The notes below the pieces were generated by a model. That model saw nothing but the letters and a program-made list of their open reading frames with translations. It had not been told where the DNA came from and did no database searches. This document shows, piece after piece, positions 8,324-16,727 of a stretch of DNA of 36,169 nt. Origin of the DNA: Ruegeria sp. Ofav3-42 (GTDB lineage: Bacteria; Pseudomonadota; Alphaproteobacteria; Rhodobacterales; Rhodobacteraceae); assembly GCF_022347725.1 (NCBI RefSeq), contig NZ_JAKRGB010000025.1, positions 1-36,169 on the forward strand, in the 5' to 3' direction. The position numbers and the translations under genes are program-made. Position 1 is the stretch's first letter; each line of letters begins with the position of its first letter.

Positions 8324-8755
8324 TTTAACCTCCTTGTTTTTCAATTGAGAAATTCTGGATTTGGCAGTCTGAGTTTTGTCATCTCATTCAATCACAGCTC
8401 ATGGATGTGGATTTCAATTGTGCCCTGAGCGGGCATCCATGACCCTTCCACTGAAAGTGCTGCCGTCGTGGTGAGTTTGAGTGCTGAAATACGCGGCAAA
8501 AAACAGGGCCTTTCATCCACTAACTTTTAGGAAACGTGAGTGTTGTAACGAAGCGCATGCCAAAGCCGTTTGCGCCAGAGAAGGGCGATTCCGCCCGCAA
8601 AGCTGCGCACTGGTCAAAAAAACAGATAGGTTCGAGTATTCTCATTTCAGATCGACGTGATCTTTCCATTCGATACTATCTTCGGGCAGAGACAGGTTGT
8701 TCTCAATAAACTCGCATTTCGGAGTGCTAACCCAGCAAATTTCAATCTCCGGATG
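8324..8755. other. Sulfatase upstream region with a 9-bp inverted repeat
   Basis: About 430 bp between the DUF3604 stop and the sulfatase start, with no gene I can support. It should hold the sulfatase promoter. TCATGGATG (8399-8407) and CATCCATGA (8434-8442) are perfect inverted repeats separated by 26 bp, about 75-120 bp upstream of the start codon, a position consistent with an operator. A short GGGCG/CGCCC hairpin also lies near 8584. Confidence 0.5.
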
Positions 8756-10678
8756 TCATTCAGGCTGATACCAAATTGGCGAAGTGTACGCGCGTTCTTG
8801 ATGGGCAGCCGGAACATCCGTGGGTAATTCCACACCAAAATGCACGGCGTCATAGGTCGACCATCGCGGAGTGGGAATTTCGAGGACGCGACCATAATAA
8901 AAGGCCGGTTGATCAGGGTCAAAATCTGGATCGGTCCAAACATTTACCAACTCAGGCGCGCCAATCGTATTGGTATAGTTTGCCGTCTCAACATCGACTG
9001 TGTCGCCAACGCCTGGCAGCTTGCCATCGCTGTCCAAACTGCGCTCGCCGCCCCAAGCCACATCATACACTTTTTCGTGCAAAGTGCCCTCAGGATCGAT
9101 CCACCCCTTAACAATCTGATACCGATCAAGGTTTGCGCCGATTGGGTCCCGCAAGGCGGCGACCAAAAATCGGGGGGCTTTCCCGTCAGGTGCGCCCCGC
9201 AAGGTCGCGCCCATCGGAACACCTTTGTCATAACCAACAATGGCAGGACGCCGTGTCAGGGCGTCATCTTCTGTGAAATCAAAGCCGCCAAACAGGCGTA
9301 CAACCATGCGCGAACCTGTGGTCGCATAGGTCTCGCGTCGTTTCATGGCGTCAAACAATGCTTCGCGGGTGTTTTCGGTGGCCCAAACGGCGGCATATCC
9401 TGACGAGGCCATTTCAGTGCCGTTAACAGACACGCGCTCGTCTTCCATGATCGCACTTACCATGCGGTAACTTGACGGCTCCATATGGGGCATCTTGCCA
9501 AAGAAGTTGTCTTCGGCAACGGCGGCCAGAGCGGTGTGTGCGTCAGACGACCCGATCATCCCAAACTGATAGGGATTGAACCCGATCTGCGCCTGAATCT
9601 GCAGGCCCAGCTTAAGAGCGGAACGCGCATATTCATGCTGAAGCATCTCTGCTTCTTTCGGAACTGTTAGGTCGAGGTTGCCTTTGTCCCAGGTTTCGTA
9701 GTCTGCGAATTCGTCATCAGCAGACAGGAACGGGTGCGCCTCGCCATCCCCTTTGATTTGCGTCGCTTCATAGAGGATCTCATATTTCCTGCGAGTCTTG
9801 GCCCATTCCTCGGTAATCGCACTACCATCGTATTGGGTGTCATCGAACATAAGGCCATTGGACAGATTGCCGTTATGCGGGATGGCCATCACTGTACCGC
9901 CGGTTTTGGCCTCATATTCACCCAGCGCGGTCCATAAATCTTCTGGGTTAGGGCTGATATTCGCGTCGAAAGGTAAAGTCTGAAGCGCTTTGTCGACACC
10001 ATCACGATAAATGACCACGCGATGGAGGTTGTCGCCACCATCATTGGACGTCCATTCGTATCCAATGAAAGCCGTGAACGCACCAGGATCATTATGCGCT
10101 TCGGCAGCGTCGACGTTTTGTTTCCAGGCACTTCTGAAAATGTCAGGATTAGATAATTCAGGTATCTGCTCACCCTGGTTTAAGAGGTCAAGGAACTCAA
10201 GGTACGGGCCGAGTGCAGCATCTCCGCCTTCGCGAAGCGCATCACGCCAGCGCCTGAGTCTGGGAACTTCCATCAAGAGGGGGTCGCCGTCCCGTATCGC
10301 GTTGAAAACACCCAGGCTTTCCGCGTGGTCCGCGACAACGATGAAATCCAATGGGCGGCTCAGTCTGGCCCTAAGTCCCGTAGAGGTTGTTACTTCTTTA
10401 CCCTTGGCAAACCGATAAGCATCATGTGCATCCAGCTTTGTCCCAAATGTCACGCCATCAAAGGACAGAGAAGTGTGGACGTGCGTATCTCCGAAATATG
10501 GCCGTTGAGGATAATTTTGCTGAACCCAGGGAGAATAGTCTTCTGATTTTGGCAGGACACGTTCGATGTCGGTGTTGTCCAACTTAAAGGGTTCACCACC
10601 TGCCAGAATGGGCGACGCCGAGGCGACCACAATTCCGATTGCAGTCAGTTTCAACAATACTTCGTAAGTGCGTTGCAT
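8756..10678 (-). CDS. Secreted DUF3604 protein (PHP-like metal-dependent hydrolase fold)
   Basis: A 640-residue exported protein with a signal peptide (residues 1 to about 27, ending ASPILAGG). The PHP-like metal motifs are visible: YFGDTHVHTSLSFD (residues 61-74, His66/His68), DFIVVADHAE (111-120), an IPHNGN segment near 265 and IGSSDAH near 375. DUF3604 members have the amidohydrolase/PHP-like metal-site arrangement; their reaction is not generally established, and in my recollection they often neighbour sulfatases. The start ATG 10678 has AGAGGAGAAG upstream. It is followed on the same strand by the sulfatase 430 bp on, suggesting action on the same exported or imported substrate. Confidence 0.85.
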   Translation of the reverse strand: MQRTYEVLLKLTAIGIVVASASPILAGGEPFKLDNTDIERVLPKSEDYSPWVQQNYPQRPYFGDTHVHTSLSFDGVTFGTKLDAHDAYRFAKGKEVTTSTGLRARLSRPLDFIVVADHAESLGVFNAIRDGDPLLMEVPRLRRWRDALREGGDAALGPYLEFLDLLNQGEQIPELSNPDIFRSAWKQNVDAAEAHNDPGAFTAFIGYEWTSNDGGDNLHRVVIYRDGVDKALQTLPFDANISPNPEDLWTALGEYEAKTGGTVMAIPHNGNLSNGLMFDDTQYDGSAITEEWAKTRRKYEILYEATQIKGDGEAHPFLSADDEFADYETWDKGNLDLTVPKEAEMLQHEYARSALKLGLQIQAQIGFNPYQFGMIGSSDAHTALAAVAEDNFFGKMPHMEPSSYRMVSAIMEDERVSVNGTEMASSGYAAVWATENTREALFDAMKRRETYATTGSRMVVRLFGGFDFTEDDALTRRPAIVGYDKGVPMGATLRGAPDGKAPRFLVAALRDPIGANLDRYQIVKGWIDPEGTLHEKVYDVAWGGERSLDSDGKLPGVGDTVDVETANYTNTIGAPELVNVWTDPDFDPDQPAFYYGRVLEIPTPRWSTYDAVHFGVELPTDVPAAHQERAYTSPIWYQPE

Positions 10679-10873
10679 CGTCTTCTCCTCTGTCAGGTTG
10701 ATTCCGTCCGCTCTTCTGCACGTACGACGCGTTGCAAGTGCCTAAGGGGATCTCATCAGCATTTGTTGAACCTGACGGATCTCACGTCCAAAAATCCCGG
10801 CAGCTTCGACGTTATTCAGCGCCCTTCCAAGAATCCTTTTTCGTCTCAGGTAATTAGATCATATACCGTCGGC

Positions 10874-11215
10874 ATGGGTTCAAAAGGTCAACTTTTGTCG
10901 CGAGATAGACAAATTGAAATTGCATCGTTCGAAACGGCGGATCGATCAGTCGTGGGGTGGGCGCATCGCGTTGGTGCATCGGAGCGGACACTTGCGCGCT
11001 TGTTTTAGAATGAAACCAGCCTCAGCTTCGGACAATGGCGTCAACAGGTTCAGTTAACCGCCGTCCTGACAGCGCTGAGCAGGGGCCAAAGCATCAAGAG
11101 TGCCGCGTCCATTGCCAATTTTGGCGGTCAGCCAACATTTGGGTCCGCCTTCAAAAAGTTCTTCGGGCTAACGCCAGGTCAAGCGAAAGCTGCGGCAGTT
11201 ACGCCGGTAGACTAA
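10874..11215 (+). pseudogene. Decayed AraC-family regulator with an in-frame TAG
   Basis: Only the C-terminal HTH_18 domain remains. The frame runs from ATG 10874 through ADRSVVGWAHRVGASERT and LARLF, meets TAG at 11006-11008, then continues in the same frame with NETSLSFGQWRQQVQLTAVL to FFGLTPGQAKAAA and a TAA at 11215. The intact AraC gene at 13270 has the matching series (LARLFRADTGMTFTQWRQ...FGMTPGQARK), which shows both the homology and that the stop falls inside the helix-turn-helix domain. The N-terminal cupin-like sensor is missing. It stands just upstream of and divergent from the DUF3604 gene, where a regulator would be expected. Confidence 0.8.
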
Positions 11216-11278
11216 CCATAGCTCGGGTCACCACCCAGTTTCAGATCATGTTTCGAATGGTTCACTCGGGACTTGAAC

Positions 11279-12256
11279 TTATAATCCCAGCGGGATCGCC
11301 AACTGGATAAGAGCCGACCCACCCTCCAGTCGGTTGTCAGCGTCAAACTCGTGAAGATATTTGGCTTTTAGTGTCACCGGCGTGTTGCCAGCCAGGAAGG
11401 TGTAATTCAACGCGGGACCAATTGCGCCAACGCGCCCTTTGAAATCTCCCGGCGCCGTCCCGCTGTCGCCAGTTATCTGGTGGTAGTAGTACCCGTTCAG
11501 ACCATAGGCGAATTGCTTCGACTGATGCTTCATCGCTGCAAATTCGAGGTGAAACTCGGTTCCCGAGCGATAGCCCGTGTCGTCGTTTTCACCGTTGAAA
11601 GTGAAGCCAGGGGCAACTGAGACTTCATACCCGGTTGCAGGATCGAGCCACGTCACGGCCAATGTCGTATCCAGACCCCACCGATTGAACCCGGCGTTTG
11701 CCAATGAGTTGGGGCTGTAGCTGCCGACGGGTATGTTCAACAAGACGTTCATGGTGGAATGCCAATTCCCGGAACTCCATCCGATGATGCCTGTCAAAAG
11801 AGGATCGCCAAATGCAAATGTATCGTCGGATACAGCTCCACTAATTGGGGATCCGCCAAAGGAAGCCGTCGCACTTGCCGACACGTCCTTGGCAACAACC
11901 GGAACAACTACCCCATAGGCGAGCCGTCCGCCCAACACCTGTGTGTCGGTCACATTCAGGAAAGTCGACAGGTTTACAAAGGCGTCCGCATCCAGCCCGA
12001 AAGCAAGTGTCCCTGCTTCGTCTGGAAGCGCGGTCGAAGCAGACGCCAAACCAGAATAGTAATAGGAATCGTTCAGGAAATATTTGCCAGTCGGCGGCAG
12101 GATTCCTGCCCCAGATCCTTTGCTGCCGAGCAGGTAGATCCCCGATCCGCCTTCCACAGCGGCGGCTTTGATTGGAGCAAGTGCAGACAACGAGAACAAC
12201 AGGGCAATCAGTAGCACCCTCGGGTCTCGAGTTCTAAGCAACTCAGTGTTGAACAT
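11279..12256 (-). CDS. Outer-membrane transporter-like protein (Phenol_MetA_deg / SphA-like beta barrel)
   Basis: A 325-residue exported protein with a signal peptide near residues 13-33 (LLIALLFSLSALAPIKAAA). The mature part shows alternating hydrophobic-polar strands, many Gly/Tyr/Asn turns and motifs such as GKYFLNDSYYYSG, FAYGLNGYYYHQITGDSG and GPALNYTFLAGNTPVTLKAKYLHEF in short runs, typical of the MetA-pathway-of-phenol-degradation family of outer-membrane channels. It ends in AIPLGL, a plausible hydrophobic beta-barrel C-terminus. Its probable role is passage of a hydrophobic or aromatic substrate across the outer membrane. ATG 12256 with GGAG upstream is preferred over TTG 12271. It lies 94 bp after a second barrel gene. 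Confidence 0.7.
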   Translation of the reverse strand: MFNTELLRTRDPRVLLIALLFSLSALAPIKAAAVEGGSGIYLLGSKGSGAGILPPTGKYFLNDSYYYSGLASASTALPDEAGTLAFGLDADAFVNLSTFLNVTDTQVLGGRLAYGVVVPVVAKDVSASATASFGGSPISGAVSDDTFAFGDPLLTGIIGWSSGNWHSTMNVLLNIPVGSYSPNSLANAGFNRWGLDTTLAVTWLDPATGYEVSVAPGFTFNGENDDTGYRSGTEFHLEFAAMKHQSKQFAYGLNGYYYHQITGDSGTAPGDFKGRVGAIGPALNYTFLAGNTPVTLKAKYLHEFDADNRLEGGSALIQLAIPLGL

Positions 12257-12349
12257 CAATCTGTACTCCAATCTCTGATCGCGGAAACGCCAGGACCGAG
12301 AAACATCTGTCTCCGCTGTTCCAAAGAAATTTTCCTGTTCCGACGGCCA

Positions 12350-13168
12350 TCACTTCGGAAAAACCAGTGTGGTGACAAGACGAAAGCCCAAACCGTCTGG
12401 ACCACTGGAAGGTGTTTCCGCCCAATACCGGATGCCGCCGGAAATACTGACGGTTTGACCTGATATCTGAAGTGTTTTGCCCGCCACAAAGTTGAGGGGG
12501 ACAGACCACTGTTCTGCTTCCCAGTTGTAGGTTGACTCCGACGTAAACGAGAACTGCCAGGCTTGCGGCGTTGTGTAGCTGACGAACGGCTGAACAAACG
12601 ACTGGTTCACGTCCGGGCGATCATCATCTCCAGCGAAACTCCAGACATGGTTGGCCAAGCCACCGACGGTCCAGGGGCCGAATTGGCGGATCGCGATGGC
12701 CGAGGGACCCGCTCCCCACTTGTCAGCACCCAGCAGGTCGTCGGTGGCCGTCGGCAAAAGAAACGCTCCGCCCAATCCGATCACCCAGCCGTCGCTGGGA
12801 TTCCGGTTGGGGGCAACAAAAAAGCTTTGCAGGGTGTCGCCCAACCCAAATTGGGACCCGCTGTTTCCAGCGATGTCGGTCTGGTCGATCACGGGAAGTA
12901 TCGTCCGCGATATCAGGTTCCAATTGCCATTGAGTGGGATTGGAATGACCGGTTGAATATTCAGCGTCGTGCGATGTCCATCAGCAGGCCCGAAGCCGCT
13001 GTCGTAGTTGAGTTGAAAGGGCACGCTAACCAGATTGGCGATTGGATTCGCAAGTTGCTTGGCAATTTCTTCATCAGTTGCCTGTTGTGCCGACCCAGAG
13101 GCCGGAAGTGTTGAAATCATCAAGAGTGAGATTTTGCACAGCAGCTTGTCCAAGTCTGTCTCCAACAC
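12350..13168 (-). CDS. Second exported outer-membrane beta-barrel-like protein
   Basis: A 272-residue exported protein. The N-terminal signal sequence covers LLCKISLLMISTLPASGSA, then ATDEEIAKQLANPIANLVSV and a series of beta-strand segments (VPFQLNYDSGFGP, RTTLNIQPVIPIPLNGNWNL, SRTILPVIDQTD, FGLGDTLQSFFVAP) ending LRYW-like and FRLVTTLVFPK. This pattern matches transporter-like barrels that are sometimes annotated, misleadingly, as bacterial neuromedin U homologues. The start is uncertain: GTG 13168 gives the longest form, but a TTG codon shortly downstream following GGAG would also give a complete signal peptide. It is probably co-transcribed with the next barrel gene and divergent from the AraC gene at 13270. 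Confidence 0.65.
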   Translation of the reverse strand: MLETDLDKLLCKISLLMISTLPASGSAQQATDEEIAKQLANPIANLVSVPFQLNYDSGFGPADGHRTTLNIQPVIPIPLNGNWNLISRTILPVIDQTDIAGNSGSQFGLGDTLQSFFVAPNRNPSDGWVIGLGGAFLLPTATDDLLGADKWGAGPSAIAIRQFGPWTVGGLANHVWSFAGDDDRPDVNQSFVQPFVSYTTPQAWQFSFTSESTYNWEAEQWSVPLNFVAGKTLQISGQTVSISGGIRYWAETPSSGPDGLGFRLVTTLVFPK

Positions 13169-13269
13169 TCTGAAGGCTCGAACACCTCACCATTGCGCGC
13201 GAGGTCCGCATTGATCGTTGCTCAGGCAATTAGATAGCGCTATGCCTGATGGGAACAAAAGGACAAAAG

Positions 13270-14058
13270 ATGTCGCCAAAACGACAAGTGCCCGTTGCGC
13301 ATTTCGAAGCTGCGTCTCGCCCTTTGGTCGGCTTTGCCGAGGACTACCCAGATGGCTTCCGCCCCGGAATGCATTCTCACCCGCGTGCGCAGCTCGTGCA
13401 CGCTATTTCAGGGGTGATGAGGATTGAGTTGGAAAACTCGAGTTTTGTGGTTCCGCCGACGACAGCACTGTTGCTGCCCGCAGACGCAAACCATGACATC
13501 CTGATGGAAGGTCCGGTGCAAATGCGCGTTCTTTTCCTGCGAAAGCAGGCGGCGGCAAAAGTTGGCGACCGCTCCATGGTCTTTTATGTGTCACCTCTAT
13601 TGCGTGAACTCATTCTCGCAGCCTGTGCCGAGCCATTGGAATGGGACCTGAACGGTCGCGGGCACCATATTGCTGAACTCGCACTCAACGAAATTGCCAG
13701 GGCGTCGTCACTTCCGCTGGAGCTTGTCCTGCCGTCGGAGCCACGATTGCAACGAGTGGCGAGGCAGATTGCGGATAACCCGTCTGACGACAAAAGCCTG
13801 GAAGCCTGGGCCGAGGTGGCCTGTGTGTCCGGCAGAACTCTGGCGCGCCTTTTTCGTGCTGATACTGGAATGACATTTACGCAATGGCGGCAACATCTCC
13901 GGTTAACGAAGGCATTAAGCGCGTTGGTCAGCGGGTCCAGCCCAACTCAAGCTGCACAAATCGCCTGTTTTGAGAGTATTCCAGCCTTTGGTTCTGCTTT
14001 TCGCAAGGCGTTTGGCATGACGCCGGGACAGGCTCGCAAACTTGGACAAAGCAATTGA
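13270..14058 (+). CDS. AraC-family transcriptional regulator, intact
   Basis: A 262-residue regulator. The N-terminal half is a cupin-like sensor (GMHSHPRAQLVHAISGVMRI, then VVPPTTALLLPADANHDI), and the C-terminal half is a double helix-turn-helix (LEAWAEVACVSGRTLARLF, then IACFESIPAFGSAFRKAFG and MTPGQARK). ATG 13270 is preferred over ATG 13249 because AAGGA lies 8 bases upstream of it while the earlier start has no site. It is divergent from the two outer-membrane genes with about 100 bp between them, so it may control them and the sulfatase/DUF3604 genes. Ligand unknown. Confidence 0.85.
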   Translation: MSPKRQVPVAHFEAASRPLVGFAEDYPDGFRPGMHSHPRAQLVHAISGVMRIELENSSFVVPPTTALLLPADANHDILMEGPVQMRVLFLRKQAAAKVGDRSMVFYVSPLLRELILAACAEPLEWDLNGRGHHIAELALNEIARASSLPLELVLPSEPRLQRVARQIADNPSDDKSLEAWAEVACVSGRTLARLFRADTGMTFTQWRQHLRLTKALSALVSGSSPTQAAQIACFESIPAFGSAFRKAFGMTPGQARKLGQSN

Positions 14059-14072
14059 TCCTTACAGATTCT

Positions 14073-14089
14073 AAATCTTCCAAAGATTT
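14073..14089. terminator. AT-rich hairpin between convergent genes
   Basis: AAATCTT (14073-14079), loop CCA, AAGATTT (14083-14089): a perfect 7-bp stem in the 48-bp gap between the convergent AraC and acetyltransferase genes, ending in a T-run on the plus strand. The stem is AT-rich, so it would be weak. Confidence 0.4.
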
Positions 14090-14106
14090 TCGGCCCCTTC
14101 CAATTT

Positions 14107-14829
14107 CTAACCGGTAAAATCCCAGAGCTTTGATTTCTGCGTTCCATCGCTTGAAAAATTCTCGTGTGAGAGCCAGCGCTCAAAGCCGGACTTCAGACGC
14201 GGCCAATCCCGATCCAGGATCGAATACCAGGCTGTATCCCGATTGCGTCCTTTGTAGACCAGTGCTTGTCGGAAAAGCCCATCATAGGTGAAACCCAATC
14301 TTCGTGCAGCGTTGTGAGAAGGCTGATTCAGGTTGTCACATTTCCATTCATATCGCCTGTATCCCAGGTCATCGAAGATAAGCTTCATCATCAGGTACAT
14401 CGCTTCCGTGGCTAAGCGGGACTTTTGAATAAGGGGTGAGAATGCGATGTATCCAACTTCGATCACGCCGGTCTCCGGGCTGATCCGCATGTAGCTGGCA
14501 AATCCGACAGCCCGGCCGGATTTCTGGTCGACAATAGCGGAAAAAAGCGGATCAGCACTGCTTGTCGCCCATGTCATCCAGTTCCGGAATTCAGTGCGCG
14601 ACTGGAACGGCCCAACGGGCATGTAGGTCCATGACTTTCCGGATGTGTCCGCTGAAAACGCATCAAACAAGTCGTCAGTATGCCCCTCAAGATCCAGCGG
14701 TTCCAGCCTGCAATATGTACCTTGCAAACGAACATCTTCAGGCGGCAGGGCGCCTTTCCAGTCGGGAACATCAAAACCAATTGGCTGATTGTGTTCATTG
14801 TGTCTTTGTTGAAGGTCCTTTGCCATCAT
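14107..14829 (-). CDS. GNAT-family N-acetyltransferase (RimJ/RimL type)
   Basis: A 240-residue acetyltransferase likely to transfer acetyl from acetyl-CoA to an amino group. The RimJ/RimL hallmarks are seen: RLQGTYCRLEPLDLEGHTDD at the start, GFASYMRISPETGVIEVGY (strands 3-4), then the acetyl-CoA loop region around SRLATEAMYLMMKLIF and the C-terminal KCDNLNQPSHNAARRLGF. The usual R/QxxGxG loop is degenerate (QKSRLA). The substrate is unknown; similar proteins acetylate small molecules as well as ribosomal proteins. It lies 33 bp downstream of the cupin gene on the same strand, so the two are probably one operon. Confidence 0.8.
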   Translation of the reverse strand: MMAKDLQQRHNEHNQPIGFDVPDWKGALPPEDVRLQGTYCRLEPLDLEGHTDDLFDAFSADTSGKSWTYMPVGPFQSRTEFRNWMTWATSSADPLFSAIVDQKSGRAVGFASYMRISPETGVIEVGYIAFSPLIQKSRLATEAMYLMMKLIFDDLGYRRYEWKCDNLNQPSHNAARRLGFTYDGLFRQALVYKGRNRDTAWYSILDRDWPRLKSGFERWLSHENFSSDGTQKSKLWDFTG

Positions 14830-14862
14830 CTGCCTGCTCGTCGAGTTCCAATGTTGAGTCCG

Positions 14863-15288
14863 TCAGTCACACAGCGCAAATCCGGGTCCGTCCACGTTCT
14901 CGACGGATTCACCCTCGCCAAGTCGAACGAAAATGTATCGGCAGTTCTCGGGTGCATCGATGATCTGCGCCCTGTGAATCACTTTCCGACCAAAGAAGCC
15001 GTAATCGCCGGGACCGAGTTCGAAACTCTTCTCACCATTCTCGCCCCAATCGACCCGTATGCGACCTTCGAGCATATACATGATGCTGTCATAGTCTTTG
15101 TGGTGGTGCCGTTGGCTGGGCTGATCACGCGCGGTGACCTCGCATTGCCCGACCCAAATGCCATTTCCCGAATAGGCCGTCTTGCGCTGCTGTCCGGGTG
15201 TGCTGGGCCCGTCTTTCGGCATGATTTGAGAGATTTGGTGAATGTTCCGCCCAAAAACACCAGCCGTCTCACTTGCCAACTTGGTCAT
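14863..15288 (-). CDS. Cupin-domain protein
   Basis: A 141-residue single-domain cupin. Motif 1 includes HHHKDYDSIMYMLEG (His61-His63 as metal ligands) and motif 2 is GPGDYGFFGRKVIHR (His105). Small Cupin_2 proteins act as metal-dependent isomerases or dioxygenases or as ligand-binding proteins; nothing here fixes the reaction. It is the first gene of a probable two-gene operon with the acetyltransferase. Upstream on the opposite strand is the remnant of an AraC regulator. Confidence 0.75.
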   Translation of the reverse strand: MTKLASETAGVFGRNIHQISQIMPKDGPSTPGQQRKTAYSGNGIWVGQCEVTARDQPSQRHHHKDYDSIMYMLEGRIRVDWGENGEKSFELGPGDYGFFGRKVIHRAQIIDAPENCRYIFVRLGEGESVENVDGPGFALCD

Positions 15289-15381
15289 GCCAGGCCCCTC
15301 CGTACGATCTAACAGTTACTATACCGGGTTCGGCTGAGATCAGTTGGACAATATGTGTCGCTAAAATGACAACTGAATTCG

Positions 15382-15698
15382 ATGTCAGGCCGTCGAGAAA
15401 GCAAGGCAGTTAGCACCGATACCGGCCGTTCGTGCGACCACAGCGAAAGCTTGCTTTTTCCGCGGTTCTTCCACCCCAAGTTCAAGCAGATCACGACGAT
15501 GACGCCAATCCAATTCGTGAAGTCGATGCGGCTCAACAACGCCGCTATGAAGATCGCCGGGGGCATGGCGGTGAACGAAGCCGCGATGGATGTGGGCTAT
15601 GTCAGCCCGTTGCAGTTCACCGTGAGTTCAAACGCATGTATCGGCAGTCGCCACGGCAATGGGGTGAAGCGCAACAGCTACCAATGGGTGTTGGTTGA
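15382..15698 (+). pseudogene. Frameshifted AraC-family regulator remnant
   Basis: The C-terminal HTH domain is recognisable: FFHPKFKQITTMTPIQFVKS, then RLNNAAMKIAGGMAVNEAAM and DVGYVSPLQF. At about 15617-15621 the reading frame shifts; the expected continuation (REFKRMYRQSPRQW) is found in the next frame and runs to a TGA at 15698. No intact N-terminal sensor domain precedes it. The frame shift needs a one-base loss or gain. It once may have regulated the divergent cupin/acetyltransferase pair. Homology clearly begins only near 15455; the outer limit used here is the open frame. Confidence 0.78.
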
Positions 15699-15788
15699 GC
15701 CTTCTCAAGCTTACCAATAGCAGACCTTGGTTGATTAGTTTGTAAAATCTGTTTCGTCCGCTAAGCAAACAGTAGAGCGTCCGTATCT

Positions 15789-16493
15789 TTACCACTTCTC
15801 GCCGAATGGCCGAATATCAATTTCGAACGTCCAAGCTGATTTGTGTTGATGCGCAAGCATCAACGCCGTTTCCGCAATGCGCTGGGGTTGGATAAAGAAC
15901 TCGTCGGGCTCGTTTGAAGCAAAGTTCGTTCGGGTGTCTTCCGTGTCGATCACGCCGTCGATGATCAAATACGCAACGTGCACTCCTTTAGGGCCCAGTT
16001 GCTTAGCAAGCGCGTTCGCCAGTGTGCGTTGGGCGGACTTTGAGGGGGCAAACGCCGTTGTCCAGACGTTACCCCGGAGAGCTGCAGTGGCACCCGATAC
16101 GATGATTGCACCTGCACCACGTTCGGACATTTGAGGCCCCAAAGCCTTGGCGGCAGCGAAGAGACCCAGTGCTCCAACACGCCAACTTTGTTCGAACTGG
16201 AGTTCTGAAACGTCATCCAGAGTTCCAAACTGTGCGAGGTCTGCATTGTAAATCACGACGTCGATAGGACCGAGATCGTTTTGAAGAGATGCCAGAGCCC
16301 CCTTGAGGTTATCAGGGTTGCCCGCGTCGCACTTGTAGGCTCGAATCGATGTATTGGTCGCTTCCGCTCCGTTAAACCCCGCCCCCGACCTGCTGAGCAA
16401 ACCAAGACTGTATCCAGCTTGATTGAAGGTTTCGGCACAAGCAGTCCCGAGGCCTGGACCAAAGCCGATGATTGCACAGACCTTTCCTCCCAT
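15789..16493 (-). CDS. Short-chain dehydrogenase/reductase-like protein with Phe at the catalytic Tyr position
   Basis: A 234-residue Rossmann protein. The nucleotide-binding motif is GFGPGLG at residues 10-16. The NNAG motif is altered to YNAD (82-85). The catalytic region has Ser133 and Lys152, but the residue four before the Lys, normally Tyr of YxxxK, is Phe148 (FAPSK). A classical SDR proton relay is therefore not possible as drawn. Some SDR groups with the GFGPG motif do carry Phe here, so it may be a family trait with another chemistry or a binding role. The start ATG 16493 has AAGGAG upstream. It lies 234 bp downstream of the GlxA-type gene on the same strand. Confidence 0.8.
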   Translation of the reverse strand: MGGKVCAIIGFGPGLGTACAETFNQAGYSLGLLSRSGAGFNGAEATNTSIRAYKCDAGNPDNLKGALASLQNDLGPIDVVIYNADLAQFGTLDDVSELQFEQSWRVGALGLFAAAKALGPQMSERGAGAIIVSGATAALRGNVWTTAFAPSKSAQRTLANALAKQLGPKGVHVAYLIIDGVIDTEDTRTNFASNEPDEFFIQPQRIAETALMLAHQHKSAWTFEIDIRPFGEKW

Positions 16494-16727
16494 GGTGAAA
16501 ATCTCCTTAAAGTATGTCGAGTGCGAGCAATCATATCACGAACCGGCCTTGCCCCATAGCGAGCGGCAGCATTTTCCGCATTGCATGAGTTCAGTCAGCC
16601 TCTGATTTTGCGATCGCAGCGAACGGCCGGTTTGACGGGCCGCCCCCCAGCATCTGTTGGCAAAGCTCAACGACAGGTAAGGGCCGGACGACTACGAAAC
16701 ACCCAGGCATTATGTTTGGGCCAACGC

